Both the position numbers and the translations under genes were made by a program. Below the pieces are notes generated by a model, which was given only the letters and a program-made list of their open reading frames with translations, was not told where the DNA came from and made no database searches. A stretch of DNA of 64,000 bases from JAQGMJ01 sp036498945 (lineage in GTDB: Bacteria; Pseudomonadota; Gammaproteobacteria; Burkholderiales; JAEUOS01): assembly GCA_036498945.1 (NCBI GenBank), contig DASYEQ010000140.1, positions 20,689-84,688 of the forward strand. The letters run 5' to 3'. Shown here one piece after another: positions 43,184-56,420 of the stretch (position 1 is the stretch's first letter; every line of letters starts with the position of its first letter).

Positions 43184-43520
43184 CGTATGTCACGCCGCGC
43201 GCCGCTAAAATCGGGCCGCTGCGGGGTTTGCGTACGGTACGGGCACGCGGAAATCCGCAAAACTCATCGAAGTTTGCAGGAATTCGCACCTGTAACAATG
43301 ATTAACATGCATTGGCGTCGGAAAAAACCGGCCGCCTTGCTACTATATGCGTAGAAGAAAGCATGCGGCCGGGGGATGTTGCCCGGATGGCCGGGCGGAC
43401 GCGGCTTTCAGCACAGGGGTTCAGGGCAGCGGAGTTCAGGGCACAATACCCAGAATGAACAACAAGCCCATCGTGGTAATGGTTCCGTCATCCATTTGGT
43501 CCAGCGACACTGACTAGTCC
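43184..43520 (+). promoter_or_regulatory. 337-bp leader region of the cyclase-kinase gene
   Basis: This stretch has no large gene. It contains a duplicated TTCAGGGCA (about 43420-43445), GC-rich palindromes and the 20-codon leader ORF at 43455-43517. A clear -35/-10 pair is not seen; TACTATATG near 43340 is the best -10-like sequence. Confidence 0.4.
43455..43517 (+). CDS. 20-codon leader ORF upstream of the cyclase-kinase gene
   Basis: ATG at 43455 opens a frame of 20 codons (MNNKPIVVMVPSSIWSS and three more residues) ending in TAG at 43515-43517, three bases before the GTG start of the REC-cyclase-kinase gene. The downstream gene lacks a ribosome site of its own, so translation could be coupled to this leader by re-initiation. 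The only evidence is position and codon content; it could be chance. Confidence 0.35.
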   Translation: MNNKPIVVMVPSSIWSSDTD

Positions 43521-45755
43521 GTGGCGAACATTCTCGTAGTCGAAGACGACCCGACGATACGCGAGCTGGTGCGCCTGCACCTGGCCTCGGCGAGTCACGA
43601 CGTGATCACGGCCTCCGACGGCCTGCAGGGCCTGCAGCTGGCGGTCAATCGCCTGCCCGACATCATCGTCTCCGATGTGCAGATGCCGAACATGGATGGT
43701 TTCGGCATGCTGGCGGCGGTGCGCGCCAACGAGCAGACCGCGGCGATTCCCGTCATCTTCCTCACCGCCCTGGACGATCGCGACAGCTTCCGCAAGTCGA
43801 TGAACCTGGGCGCCGACGACTTTCTCAACAAGCCGGTCAAGCGCAACGAGCTTTTGAATGCGATCACCGGGCGCCTGAAGCGCCTGGAAGGCCAGCGCCT
43901 GTCCGGCTCGCAACTGGTGGTGTCGGAGGAGACCGGCAGCCAGGAAACGCTCGGCACGGACGCCAAGCGTAGCGCCGAGGAGGCCGCCGAGAGCGCTGCC
44001 GTCGATCCCAGCCGGCGCAACGAATCCAAGTCGCGCGACCCGCAGCAGACCGACCCGCGCGCCATCAATCCTTCCACGCGCAGCGCCCTGCGCGACCCGA
44101 AAAAGACCCGCGCCACCGGCCGCGCCAGGCGCACCCTGGATCTGACCGCGCACCTGACCTCGATGGAGGAAAGCTCGCCGCCGGACATCCGCGCCGCCAC
44201 CTCGCGCGAGACGGTGCACGGCACCATCCTGTTTGCCGACATCCGCAACTTCACCACCTTCTCCGAGATTCTCGAGCCCGAGCAGGTGGTGGAGTTCCTC
44301 AACGCCTTCTTCGGCCAGGCCTGCGAGCCGATCCTGGACCAGGCCGGCTGGATCGTGAAGTTCCTGGGCGATGGCCTGGTCGCCATGTTCGACACCCGCG
44401 CCGGCTCCTCCACCGACCACGCCGAGCGCGCGCTCAAGGCCGCCGTGCTGATGGTGCTGGCGGCGCACCGCTTCAAGCCGTGGATCCGCGAAAAGCATCC
44501 GGGCAAGAACCTGCCCGAATTCGCCATCGGCGTCGGCATCCACACCGGCGAAGTGTCGGTGTGCCGCATGGGCGCGGGCGAGGCCGCCGAAACCACGGTG
44601 ATCGGCGATACGGTGAACATCGCCTCGCGCCTGGAAGGCAAGACCAAGGAACTGGGCTGGTCGATCGTCGCCTCGCGTACCGCGGCGGACTCCGCCGGGC
44701 GCCGCTTCATCAGCGGCCGCGGCGGCCAGCTGGCGCTCAAGGGCCGCACCGGCACCGTGGACATCGTCGAGGTCATCGGCATGACCGCGCGCCCGGGCGC
44801 CGACACCCAGTTCTACGAACTCATCAGCGCGGCGATCGCGGCCAACTCGGCAATCATCGTCTCCGCCCTGCAAAAGCACTCCGGCGGGCAGCAGCGCATC
44901 CAGCCTTCCTCCGGCGGCTCGGCGCCGCGCGGCGACGCGCCGATCAACGTCGACGGCTACCGTTTGATCAGGAAGCTGGGCGAAGGCGGCATGTCCAAGG
45001 TGTTCCTGGCCGAACAGGCCGCCACGCAAGAGCATCACGTGCTGAAGATGCTGCCGATCGCGCCGGCCGACGATGAGATCGGCTCCGACCTGATGGAGCG
45101 CTTCCTGCAGGAATTCGCGCTGGTCTCGCAGATCGACCACCCCAACGTGGCGCGCATTTTCAACCAGGGCTTCACCGACGCCTACGCCTACATCTCGATG
45201 GAGTATTTCCCCGGCGGCGACCTGCGCGAGCTGATCGCCAAGGGCCTGGCGCCGAACGTGGCCGTCGCCATCCTGCTGCAGATCGGCGGGGCGCTTACCG
45301 CCGTGCACGCCCAGGGTATCGTCCACCGCGACATGAAGCCGGACAACGTGATGATCCGCGGCGATGGTTCGCTCGCCCTGGCCGACTTCGGCATCGCCAA
45401 GCAGACCAACTCCGAGATTTCGCGCACCAAGCACGGCGAAGTGTTCGGCACGCCTTACTACCTCGCCCCCGAGCAGGCCCTGGGCCTGCCGGTGGACCAG
45501 CGCACCGACATCTATAGCCTGGGCATCCTGTTCTTCGAGATGCTCACCGGCCGCCGCCCGTTCCAGGCCGACAACGCGCAGGCGCTGATGTACCAGCATG
45601 TGAACGCGCCGATCCCGCGCCTGCCGACCACGCTCACCGCCTACCAGCCGCTGGTGGACAAGATGATGGCGAAGAAAAAGACCGAGCGCTTCGAAAACGC
45701 CAATGTCCTGATCGAGTACGTGCTCGAGTCGGGCCTGATCGAGCAGGCCGCGTAG
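43521..45755 (+). CDS. REC - class III adenylate cyclase - Ser/Thr protein kinase fusion
   Basis: A 744-aa cytosolic signalling protein starting at GTG (MANILVVEDDP). The receiver domain (1-120) has phospho-site D52 and K104. A charged linker of about 100 residues follows. The class III cyclase (about 230-425) has metal residues D240 (FADIRNF) and D284 (FLGDG), purine-selecting K280 and D363, and N366/R370 in IGDTVNIASR: a complete set pointing to ATP as substrate. The kinase (about 478-744) has GEGGMSKV (487-494), K509, HRDMKPDN with D604, DFG (622-624) and APE (649-651), so it should be active. It links two-component input to cAMP and to protein phosphorylation. The large hybrid kinase downstream is its likely partner. 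Confidence 0.93.
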   Translation: MANILVVEDDPTIRELVRLHLASASHDVITASDGLQGLQLAVNRLPDIIVSDVQMPNMDGFGMLAAVRANEQTAAIPVIFLTALDDRDSFRKSMNLGADDFLNKPVKRNELLNAITGRLKRLEGQRLSGSQLVVSEETGSQETLGTDAKRSAEEAAESAAVDPSRRNESKSRDPQQTDPRAINPSTRSALRDPKKTRATGRARRTLDLTAHLTSMEESSPPDIRAATSRETVHGTILFADIRNFTTFSEILEPEQVVEFLNAFFGQACEPILDQAGWIVKFLGDGLVAMFDTRAGSSTDHAERALKAAVLMVLAAHRFKPWIREKHPGKNLPEFAIGVGIHTGEVSVCRMGAGEAAETTVIGDTVNIASRLEGKTKELGWSIVASRTAADSAGRRFISGRGGQLALKGRTGTVDIVEVIGMTARPGADTQFYELISAAIAANSAIIVSALQKHSGGQQRIQPSSGGSAPRGDAPINVDGYRLIRKLGEGGMSKVFLAEQAATQEHHVLKMLPIAPADDEIGSDLMERFLQEFALVSQIDHPNVARIFNQGFTDAYAYISMEYFPGGDLRELIAKGLAPNVAVAILLQIGGALTAVHAQGIVHRDMKPDNVMIRGDGSLALADFGIAKQTNSEISRTKHGEVFGTPYYLAPEQALGLPVDQRTDIYSLGILFFEMLTGRRPFQADNAQALMYQHVNAPIPRLPTTLTAYQPLVDKMMAKKKTERFENANVLIEYVLESGLIEQAA

Positions 45756-45811
45756 CCGGCCTCAGGCTTCTCCCGGCGTAGAGGGCCTCACGGGGCATTG
45801 CGTCACCGGAG

Positions 45812-45945
45812 GGTCCCTCTCCTTTGAAGGGGGTGGACAGGCGGGGATGGGGCGCTTCAGGTCTGAAAGGGCGGATCGGCGCGCTGCGCGCGACCAAACC
45901 CCCATCCCGCCCGACCCTCCCCTTGAGGGGGCGGGAGAGTACAGG
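45812..45945. repeat. intergenic inverted-repeat element
   Basis: The left arm (about 45812-45852, with CCTTTGAAGGGGG and AGGCGGGGATGGGG) and right arm (about 45897-45945, with CCCCCATCCCGCCC and CCTCCCCTTGAGGGG) are imperfect inverted copies about 40 bp long. They flank a short centre. Each arm contains a small hairpin. The arms match the CCCTCCCCTTGAGGGGAGGG class of palindromes common in betaproteobacterial intergenic DNA. It lies between the cyclase-kinase gene and the large hybrid kinase. Confidence 0.75.
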
Positions 45946-46015
45946 GCGTGCCCTGCGCGCCACACTAAAACCCGTTGTTTCCCTCAAGGCATGTCGATTG
46001 CGTAAAATCGCGGAC

Positions 46016-50605
<4,590 letters not shown>

Positions 50606-50748
50606 GCGCGGGAAGCCCCCCCGGGGACGGCAGGCACAGGGAGGGGCGATGACGCTTCCTCAGGAATGCCCCTTCGGTGTCGTCCGCGTGCCCTCGGAAC
50701 GTCTTCTCCGGTGTCGCCCTTGCGTACTCAAGTACGCCCCCTCCGGTG

Positions 50749-50817
50749 TCATCCCCGCGCAGGCGGGGACCCAGTCAGTCATTCAGAACAAGGTTCTGGA
50801 TTTCCGCGTTCGCGGGA
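50749..50817. repeat. inverted pair of REP-like palindromes
   Basis: GTCATCCCCGCGCAGGCGGGG with following ACCCA (50749-50772) and the inverted TGGATTTCCGCGTTCGCGGG (50798 onward) form two hairpins in opposite orientation, separated by about 25 bp. This is the widespread GTCATTCCCGCGnnnGCGGGAATCCA class of extragenic palindrome. Confidence 0.8.
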
Positions 50818-50826
50818 ATGCCATGA

Positions 50827-50899
50827 GGAGCGCGGGAATGACAGGGAGCGCGGGAAAGACAGGGCATGGGAATGACATCACGCCATGGGAATGACGTGA
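50827..50899. repeat. 18-bp degenerate tandem array, four units
   Basis: Units GGAGCGCGGGAATGACAG, GGAGCGCGGGAAAGACAG, GGCATGGGAATGACATCA and CGCCATGGGAATGACGTG follow each other at a period of 18. All share a GGGAATGAC-like core taken from the adjacent REP palindrome, which suggests that half of the REP sequence has been amplified. Confidence 0.8.
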
Positions 50900-51008
50900 G
50901 GGCGTCCGAATAACATCAGGGCATGGGAGCCGCCGGCCGCGGCGCCCTGCCGCGCTCCGCGCCGCATCGCACCGCACCGAAGAGTGCGGCGCGACTGCCG
51001 CAGCGCCG

Positions 51009-53810
51009 CTACTTGAAATCCCCCGCCTTCACCAGATTCAGGCGCGCCGGATCGATGTATTTCACGAGCGCCGCATCCACCTCTTGCGGGGTGAGCGCGA
51101 GCAGCTTTTGCTCGAACTGGGTTTCCCAGTCGTAGGTGCGGTGCAGGTAGAGGTCGTTGGCGAGCTTGCCGGCCAGGCCCAGGTCGGAGGCGCGCGAGAG
51201 CTTGCGCTGCTGCATCAGGGCGCGCTTGGCCTGCGCCACTTCTTCGGACGTGAAACCGTCGCGGCGCGCGCGCTCCAGTTCCTCGCGCATGGCGGTCTCC
51301 ACCTTTTCGCGGTTTTGCGGGGCGAACTGGGCCGAGACGTTCCACGAGCCGTAGCGGTCGAGCGCGGCCACCGAGAGGGCGGAGCCGACGCTGTAGGAAA
51401 GGCCGTCCTTCTCGCGGATGCGCTTGGGCAGGCGCGCGTCGATCGAGCCGCCGATCAGGTAATTCGCCAGCACCAGGGCGGGGTACTCGGGGTCGTCGTC
51501 GCGCATGGCGAAGATTTCGCTGCCGCGCAGATAGGCATTGGCCTTGTCCGGGGTCTTGATGGTGTCGTCGAGCGCGGCGACGTCGCGCGCGCGGTTGGGG
51601 ATGCGCGTGTAGGGCTGCTTGCTCTGCCAGGTGCCGAAGAGAGTCTCCAGCACCGGCTTGATCACCTCCGGGTCGAAGTCGCCGACGATCGCCAGTTGCG
51701 CGTAGGAAAGGCCGTAGAAGTCGCTGAAGCACTTCTTCACGTCGTCCAGCGTCACGGCGCGGGCGTCTTCCAGCTGTTCGTCCAGGGTCGGGCTGTAGGA
51801 CCAGTGGCCGCGCGAATAGGGGTTGAGGTAGCGCGCCAGGTCGAGGTTGGCGAGCGCGCTGGGGTCGCTGCGCGCGGCGTCGATGTTGGCCATCGAGGAG
51901 CGCTTGAGCTGGTCGAATTCATTCGCATCGAAGCGCGGGTGCTTGAGGATGTCGGCGATCAGCGTCAGGCTGGCTTCCAGGGTGGTGGTGGGCACCTCCA
52001 CGCTGGCGCCGCCGCCGCCGACCGAGAGGTTGGCGCGCAGGCGCGTGATCTCGTTGCGGATGTCTTCGCGGCTCTTGCTCTCGGTGCCGCGCATCAGCAT
52101 GCTGCCGGTGTAGCCGCAGGCGGGGGCGCGGCCGAACTTGGATTCCTCGGTGCCGTACTGGAAGGAAAGCTGCGCCGCCACCATGCCGCCGCGCGATTTC
52201 TTCGGCAGCAGCGCCACCTGCAGGCCGTTGGACAGGGTGAAGCGCTGGGTGCGCGATTCGATGTGCGCGGGCGTCAGCTCGAAGGCTTCGCCGGCGCCGA
52301 TGCCGGGCGGGCCGGCGTAATCCTTCAGCGCCGTCATCGGGTCGGGCGGCTGCGGGATGGTGGCGCGCTGCGGCGTCGCATCGGCGGGAATGAATTCGCC
52401 GAAGGTGCGGTTGGAGGGAATCAGGTAGGTGCGCGCGGCCTGGTTGACGGCGTCGGTGGTGAGGGCGTAGACCGAGTCGCGGTAGCGGAAGAAGTAGCGC
52501 CAGTCGCCGATGGCGATCCAGTCGGTCAGCGCGGTGGCGAATTCATGCGTCTTGGTCAGCAGCATGTCCATCTGCGTGAGGGTGCGCTGCTTGGCGCGCT
52601 CGACCTCGTCCGGGCGGACCGGGTCGTCGGCCAGGCCTTCGATGGTCTTCTGCATGGCGGCGCGGATCGGGCCGGGCGGCGCTTCCTTCGGCGCGCTGGC
52701 CGAAAACTGCATCACCCCGGCCTCCCGCAGGTTGCGGTCCCAGCCGCCGACACTGGTGGCGAGTTTGGTTTGCACCAGCGCCTTGTGCAGGCGGCCGGTG
52801 GGGGTGTCGCCCAGGATCAGGCAGAGGATGTCGATGGCAGCGTAGCCGGGGTCGGTGCCGGGCGGGGCGTGATACGTGTACATGAAAGTCTGCGTGTCGC
52901 CCTTGCGGCGCAGGAACACTTCGCGCTCGCCGTCCTGCGGCGCATCATAGGTGTAGGTCTTCGGCAGCACGCGCGCGGGCTTGGGGATGGCGCCGAAGTC
53001 CTGCGCCGCCATGGCCAGCACGTCGGCGGTGTTGAAGTCGCCGGCGATCACCATCACCGCGTTGTCCGGCTGGTAATAGCGGTGGTAGAAGGCCTGCAAG
53101 CGCTCGATCGGCACGTTTTCGATGTCGGAGCGCGCGCCGATGATGGCGCGGCCGTAGTTGTGCCACTCGAAGGCGGCGTGCATCACGCGCTCCGACAGCA
53201 CGCGGTTCGGGTTGTTTTCGCCGATCTCGAATTCGTTGCGCACCACCGTCATCTCCGAATCGAGGTCGGCGCGCGAGACGGTGGAGTGGATCATGCGGTC
53301 GGCTTCCAGGGCCAGCGCCCATTGCAGGTTTTCGCGCGCCGAGTCGAAGGTGAGGAAGTAGTTGGTGCGGTCGTAGGAGGTGGTGCCGTTCCAGCGCGCG
53401 CCGCGCGCGGTGAATTCCGCCTTGATCTGCGGGTGGGTGGGCGTGCCCTTGAACAGCATGTGCTCCAGCAGATGCGCCATGCCGGCTTCGCCGTAGCCCT
53501 CGTTGCGCGAGCCGACCAGGTACACCACGTTGGTGGTGACGAGCGGCTGCGAATGGTCTTCCAGCAGCACGAAGCGCATGCCGTTGGCGAGATCGTATTC
53601 GGTGGCCCCGCCCATCGCCGGCCCGGCGGTGACGCCGGGGGGCAGGGCAACCGGCCCGGCCGCCTGCGGGGCGCTGCTGGCCGCGCCCGGGGCGGGCGCG
53701 GCGGCCGGCGCAGCAGGGCTGGCGGGAGCCGGCGCCGGGGCGGGCTGGGCGAATGCTGTGGTGCAGCAGGAAAAAATCAGGGGCAGCAGGAGGCGGGCAG
53801 TACGCGACAT
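51009..53810 (-). CDS. M16 family zinc protease, two fused pitrilysin domains
   Basis: A 933-aa exported protein. The signal peptide (MSRTARLLLPLIFSCCTTAFA) is followed by a Pro/Ala-rich linker (22-55). The first M16 half carries the inverted zinc motif HLLEH (113-117) and the later Glu in LQWALALEADRM. The second half (from about residue 500, SNGLQVALLPKKSRGGMVAAQ) lacks HxxEH (YGTEESKFGRAPACGY) and would form the inactive closing half of the chamber. Two halves in one chain are as in PqqL and similar periplasmic peptidases; in many bacteria they are separate genes. It degrades peptides in the periplasm. It is divergent from greB. Confidence 0.93.
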   Translation of the reverse strand: MSRTARLLLPLIFSCCTTAFAQPAPAPAPASPAAPAAAPAPGAASSAPQAAGPVALPPGVTAGPAMGGATEYDLANGMRFVLLEDHSQPLVTTNVVYLVGSRNEGYGEAGMAHLLEHMLFKGTPTHPQIKAEFTARGARWNGTTSYDRTNYFLTFDSARENLQWALALEADRMIHSTVSRADLDSEMTVVRNEFEIGENNPNRVLSERVMHAAFEWHNYGRAIIGARSDIENVPIERLQAFYHRYYQPDNAVMVIAGDFNTADVLAMAAQDFGAIPKPARVLPKTYTYDAPQDGEREVFLRRKGDTQTFMYTYHAPPGTDPGYAAIDILCLILGDTPTGRLHKALVQTKLATSVGGWDRNLREAGVMQFSASAPKEAPPGPIRAAMQKTIEGLADDPVRPDEVERAKQRTLTQMDMLLTKTHEFATALTDWIAIGDWRYFFRYRDSVYALTTDAVNQAARTYLIPSNRTFGEFIPADATPQRATIPQPPDPMTALKDYAGPPGIGAGEAFELTPAHIESRTQRFTLSNGLQVALLPKKSRGGMVAAQLSFQYGTEESKFGRAPACGYTGSMLMRGTESKSREDIRNEITRLRANLSVGGGGASVEVPTTTLEASLTLIADILKHPRFDANEFDQLKRSSMANIDAARSDPSALANLDLARYLNPYSRGHWSYSPTLDEQLEDARAVTLDDVKKCFSDFYGLSYAQLAIVGDFDPEVIKPVLETLFGTWQSKQPYTRIPNRARDVAALDDTIKTPDKANAYLRGSEIFAMRDDDPEYPALVLANYLIGGSIDARLPKRIREKDGLSYSVGSALSVAALDRYGSWNVSAQFAPQNREKVETAMREELERARRDGFTSEEVAQAKRALMQQRKLSRASDLGLAGKLANDLYLHRTYDWETQFEQKLLALTPQEVDAALVKYIDPARLNLVKAGDFK

Positions 53811-53991
53811 CGAGCGGGCTTCCTAGAGGAATGCGGGCAGGGGATTCAAGGGAAAAGGAGCGCGGAAAAGCGGGCGGAGAGCAAGGAGCGCGGGTGTAAA
53901 ATCAGTCGTGTTAGCGTTAGCGTCGGCCGGTGCCGCCGCGATGGCCGCGGCAGCAGGCGTGACGCATAGTGTATTTCATCAAACGGTTTTC

Positions 53992-54540
53992 ATGAGCAAG
54001 GCTTTTACCAAGGAATCCGAAGACGCCGACGAGGAAGCCGACGGCGAAGCCCCGGCCTTGCCCGCGGGCACCAAGAATTACATCACGCCGGCGGGCTTTG
54101 CCGCCCTGCGCGCGGAGTTCGACGAGCTCTACCGCAACGAGCGCCCCAAGCTGGTCGAGACCATCGCCTGGGCCGCTTCCAACGGCGACCGCTCCGAGAA
54201 CGGCGACTACATCTACGGCAAGCGGCGCCTGCGCCAGATCGACAGCCGCATCCGCTTTCTCTCGCGGCGCATCGAGGCGGCCGAGGTGGTCGATCCCTCG
54301 CGCCAGGAAAACGACGAGCAGATCTTTTTCGGCGCCACCGTCACCTATGCGAACACCAAGGGCGATGAGCTGACCATCCAGATCGTCGGCGTCGACGAGG
54401 CCGAGCCTTCGGCGGGGCGCATCAGCTGGGTGTCGCCGGTGGCGCGCGCGCTGCTCAAGGCGCGCGAGGGCGACGTGGTCAACCTGATGACCCCGGCCGG
54501 GCGCGAAGAGCTGGAGGTGCTGGAAATCCGGTATCAATGA
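53992..54540 (+). CDS. greB: transcription elongation factor GreB
   Basis: A 182-aa protein from the ATG at 53992 (MSKAFTKESEDADEEADGEA). An N-terminal acidic extension is followed by the coiled coil YITPAGFAALRAEFDELYRNERPKLVETIAWAASNGDRSENGDYIYGKRRLRQID, with the acidic tip (GDRSENGDYIYGK) that reaches the RNA polymerase active site. The C-terminal FKBP-like domain ends EELEVLEIRYQ. GreB stimulates transcript cleavage in backtracked polymerase. The YGKRRLR segment separates it from GreA. Confidence 0.95.
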   Translation: MSKAFTKESEDADEEADGEAPALPAGTKNYITPAGFAALRAEFDELYRNERPKLVETIAWAASNGDRSENGDYIYGKRRLRQIDSRIRFLSRRIEAAEVVDPSRQENDEQIFFGATVTYANTKGDELTIQIVGVDEAEPSAGRISWVSPVARALLKAREGDVVNLMTPAGREELEVLEIRYQ

Positions 54541-54654
54541 GGTCATGAGCATGCGGCGGCTTGCGGTCAATTTGACACGAAAGCGCGGCGCGTGTTGCGT
54601 CAATTTTGGTTAATTCCGTTTGCAGTGCACAATAAATCGCTCCCAGGAGACAAG

Positions 54655-56394
54655 TTGAAAAAGAAGACCCCCGAGACTCTGCGTAGCCACCGCTGGTTCG
54701 GCGTCGACGACAAGCGCGCCTTCGGCCACCGCTCGCGCATCAAGCAGATGGGCTTCGGCGACGCCGATTACGCCGGCAAGCCGATCATCGGCATCATCAA
54801 TACGTGGAGCGACATGAACACCTGCCACAGCCACTTTCGCGAGCGCGCCGAAGAGGTGAAGCGCGGCGTGTGGCAGGCGGGCGGTTTCCCGGCGGAAATG
54901 CCGGCGATGTCGCTGGGCGAGCAGATGATGAAGCCCACCACCATGCTCTACCGCAACCTGCTGGCGATGGAGACCGAGGAATTGATCCGCTCCAACCCGG
55001 TGGATGGCGTGGTGCTCTTGGGCGGCTGCGACAAGACGGTGCCGGCGCTCTTGATGGGCGCGGCTTCCGCCGACGTGCCGGCGATCTTTTTGCCCGCCGG
55101 CCCGATGCTCTCCGGCCACTGGCGCGGCCAGCAACTGGGCTCGGGCAGCGATACCTGGAAGTACTGGGACGAGCGCCGCGCCGGCAACATCAGCGCCGCC
55201 ACCTGGACCGAGATGGAAAACGGCATCGCGCGCTCCGCCGGCACCTGCATGACCATGGGCACGGCCTCCACTCTCGCCGCCGCCGCCGAAGCCCTGGGCA
55301 TGGTGCTGCCGGGCGGCTCCTCCATCCCCTCGGTGGACGCTTCGCACGCGCGCCAGGCCACCGACTGCGGCCGGCGCATTGTCGAGATGGTGTGGGAAGA
55401 CCTCAAGCCTTCCGACATCATGACCACCGCGGCGTTTGAAAACGCCGTGACCCTCGCCATGTGCCTGGGCGGCTCGACCAACGCCATCATCCACCTGATC
55501 GCGATGGCGCGGCGCGTCGGCGACGGCACCGTCGCCCAGCTGGACCTCGACCGCTTCGACGCCTTGTCGCGCCGCGTTCCGCTCCTGGGCAACCTGCGCC
55601 CCTCGGGCAAGTACCTGATGGAAGATTTCTACTACGCGGGGGGGCTCAAGGCGCTGATGAACCGCATCCCCGACCTGCTGAACCTCGACTGCATCACCGT
55701 CACCGGCAAGACGGTGCGCGAGAACATCGAAGGCGCGCAGGTGTACAAGGACGACGTGATCCTGCCGCGCGACAAGCCCTTGCAGCCCGAAGGCGGGCTG
55801 GCGGTCTTGCGCGGCAACCTGTGCCCGGACGGCGCGGTGATCAAGCATTCCGCCGCCGAGCCGCGCCTGCGCCAGCATCGCGGCCGCGCGGTGGTGTTCG
55901 AGAACATCAAGGACCTGGACGCGCGCATCGACGACCCCGACCTGCCGGTGACCAAGGACTCGATCATCGTGCTGAAAAACGCCGGCCCGCAGGGCGGCCC
56001 CGGCATGCCGGAGTGGGGCCAGTTGCCGATCCCGAAAAAGCTGCTCAAGGAAGGCGTGCGCGACATGGTGCGCATTTCCGATTCGCGCATGAGCGGCACC
56101 TCCTATGGCGCCTGCGTGCTGCACGTCGCCCCCGAGGCCGCCGTCGGCGGCCCGCTGGCCTTCGTGCGCGATGGCGACGAGATCGAGCTCGACGTCGATA
56201 ACCGCAAGCTCACCCTGCACGTCAGCGACGCCGAACTGGCGAAGCGCCGCGCCGAATGGAAGGCACCGCGGCCGTATTACAAGCGCGGCTACGGCCAGAT
56301 GTTCCTCAAAAATATTCAGCAGGCCAACGAAGGCTGCGACTTCGATTTCCTCGCGGCGAAACACGGGCCTACCCCTGAACCCGAAATTCATTAA
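54655..56394 (+). CDS. IlvD/Edd family dehydratase, sugar-acid (aldonate) branch
   Basis: A 579-aa Fe-S dehydratase. The start is the TTG at 54655, because AGGAG lies 7 nt upstream; the ATG 21 codons earlier has no site and reads as leader sequence. Cluster ligands are C57 (NTCHSH), C125 (GGCDKT) and C198 (AGTCMT). Length and cysteine spacing match rhizobial L-arabonate dehydratase more closely than the branched-chain enzyme IlvD. It should convert an aldonate to a 2-keto-3-deoxy acid. The HpaI-type aldolase 26 bp downstream, which cleaves such acids, supports this. The sugar cannot be named. Confidence 0.85.
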   Translation: MKKKTPETLRSHRWFGVDDKRAFGHRSRIKQMGFGDADYAGKPIIGIINTWSDMNTCHSHFRERAEEVKRGVWQAGGFPAEMPAMSLGEQMMKPTTMLYRNLLAMETEELIRSNPVDGVVLLGGCDKTVPALLMGAASADVPAIFLPAGPMLSGHWRGQQLGSGSDTWKYWDERRAGNISAATWTEMENGIARSAGTCMTMGTASTLAAAAEALGMVLPGGSSIPSVDASHARQATDCGRRIVEMVWEDLKPSDIMTTAAFENAVTLAMCLGGSTNAIIHLIAMARRVGDGTVAQLDLDRFDALSRRVPLLGNLRPSGKYLMEDFYYAGGLKALMNRIPDLLNLDCITVTGKTVRENIEGAQVYKDDVILPRDKPLQPEGGLAVLRGNLCPDGAVIKHSAAEPRLRQHRGRAVVFENIKDLDARIDDPDLPVTKDSIIVLKNAGPQGGPGMPEWGQLPIPKKLLKEGVRDMVRISDSRMSGTSYGACVLHVAPEAAVGGPLAFVRDGDEIELDVDNRKLTLHVSDAELAKRRAEWKAPRPYYKRGYGQMFLKNIQQANEGCDFDFLAAKHGPTPEPEIH

Positions 56395-56420
56395 TCAACG
56401 ATCAGAGACAAGGAATAATC

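Larger units (their letters stand above)
50606..51008. other. 403-bp intergenic region made of short repeats
   Basis: No gene is supported. It holds a run of CGGTGTC-containing units (about 50670-50752, with the palindrome GCGTACTCAAGTACGC), an inverted pair of GTCATTCCCGCG-type palindromes (50749-50817) and a four-unit 18-bp tandem array (50827-50899). The short ORFs that cross it are the usual by-products of such repeats. Confidence 0.75.

Noticed and set aside
50649..50894. An 81-codon plus-strand ORF
   Set aside because: It is the familiar spurious peptide made by reading through GTCATTCCCGCG-type palindromes (IPAQAGTQ and DFRVRGN).
51084..53969. A 961-codon plus-strand frame opposite the M16 protease
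   Set aside because: No recognisable fold and Gly/Ala/Arg/Val-rich composition; the minus strand carries the signal peptide and HxxEH motif.
54592..54654. An upstream ATG giving a 600-aa dehydratase, and the name ilvD
   Set aside because: The ATG has no ribosome site and the added residues lack family similarity, whereas AGGAG precedes the TTG at 54655. Cys positions and the aldolase neighbour favour the sugar-acid branch.
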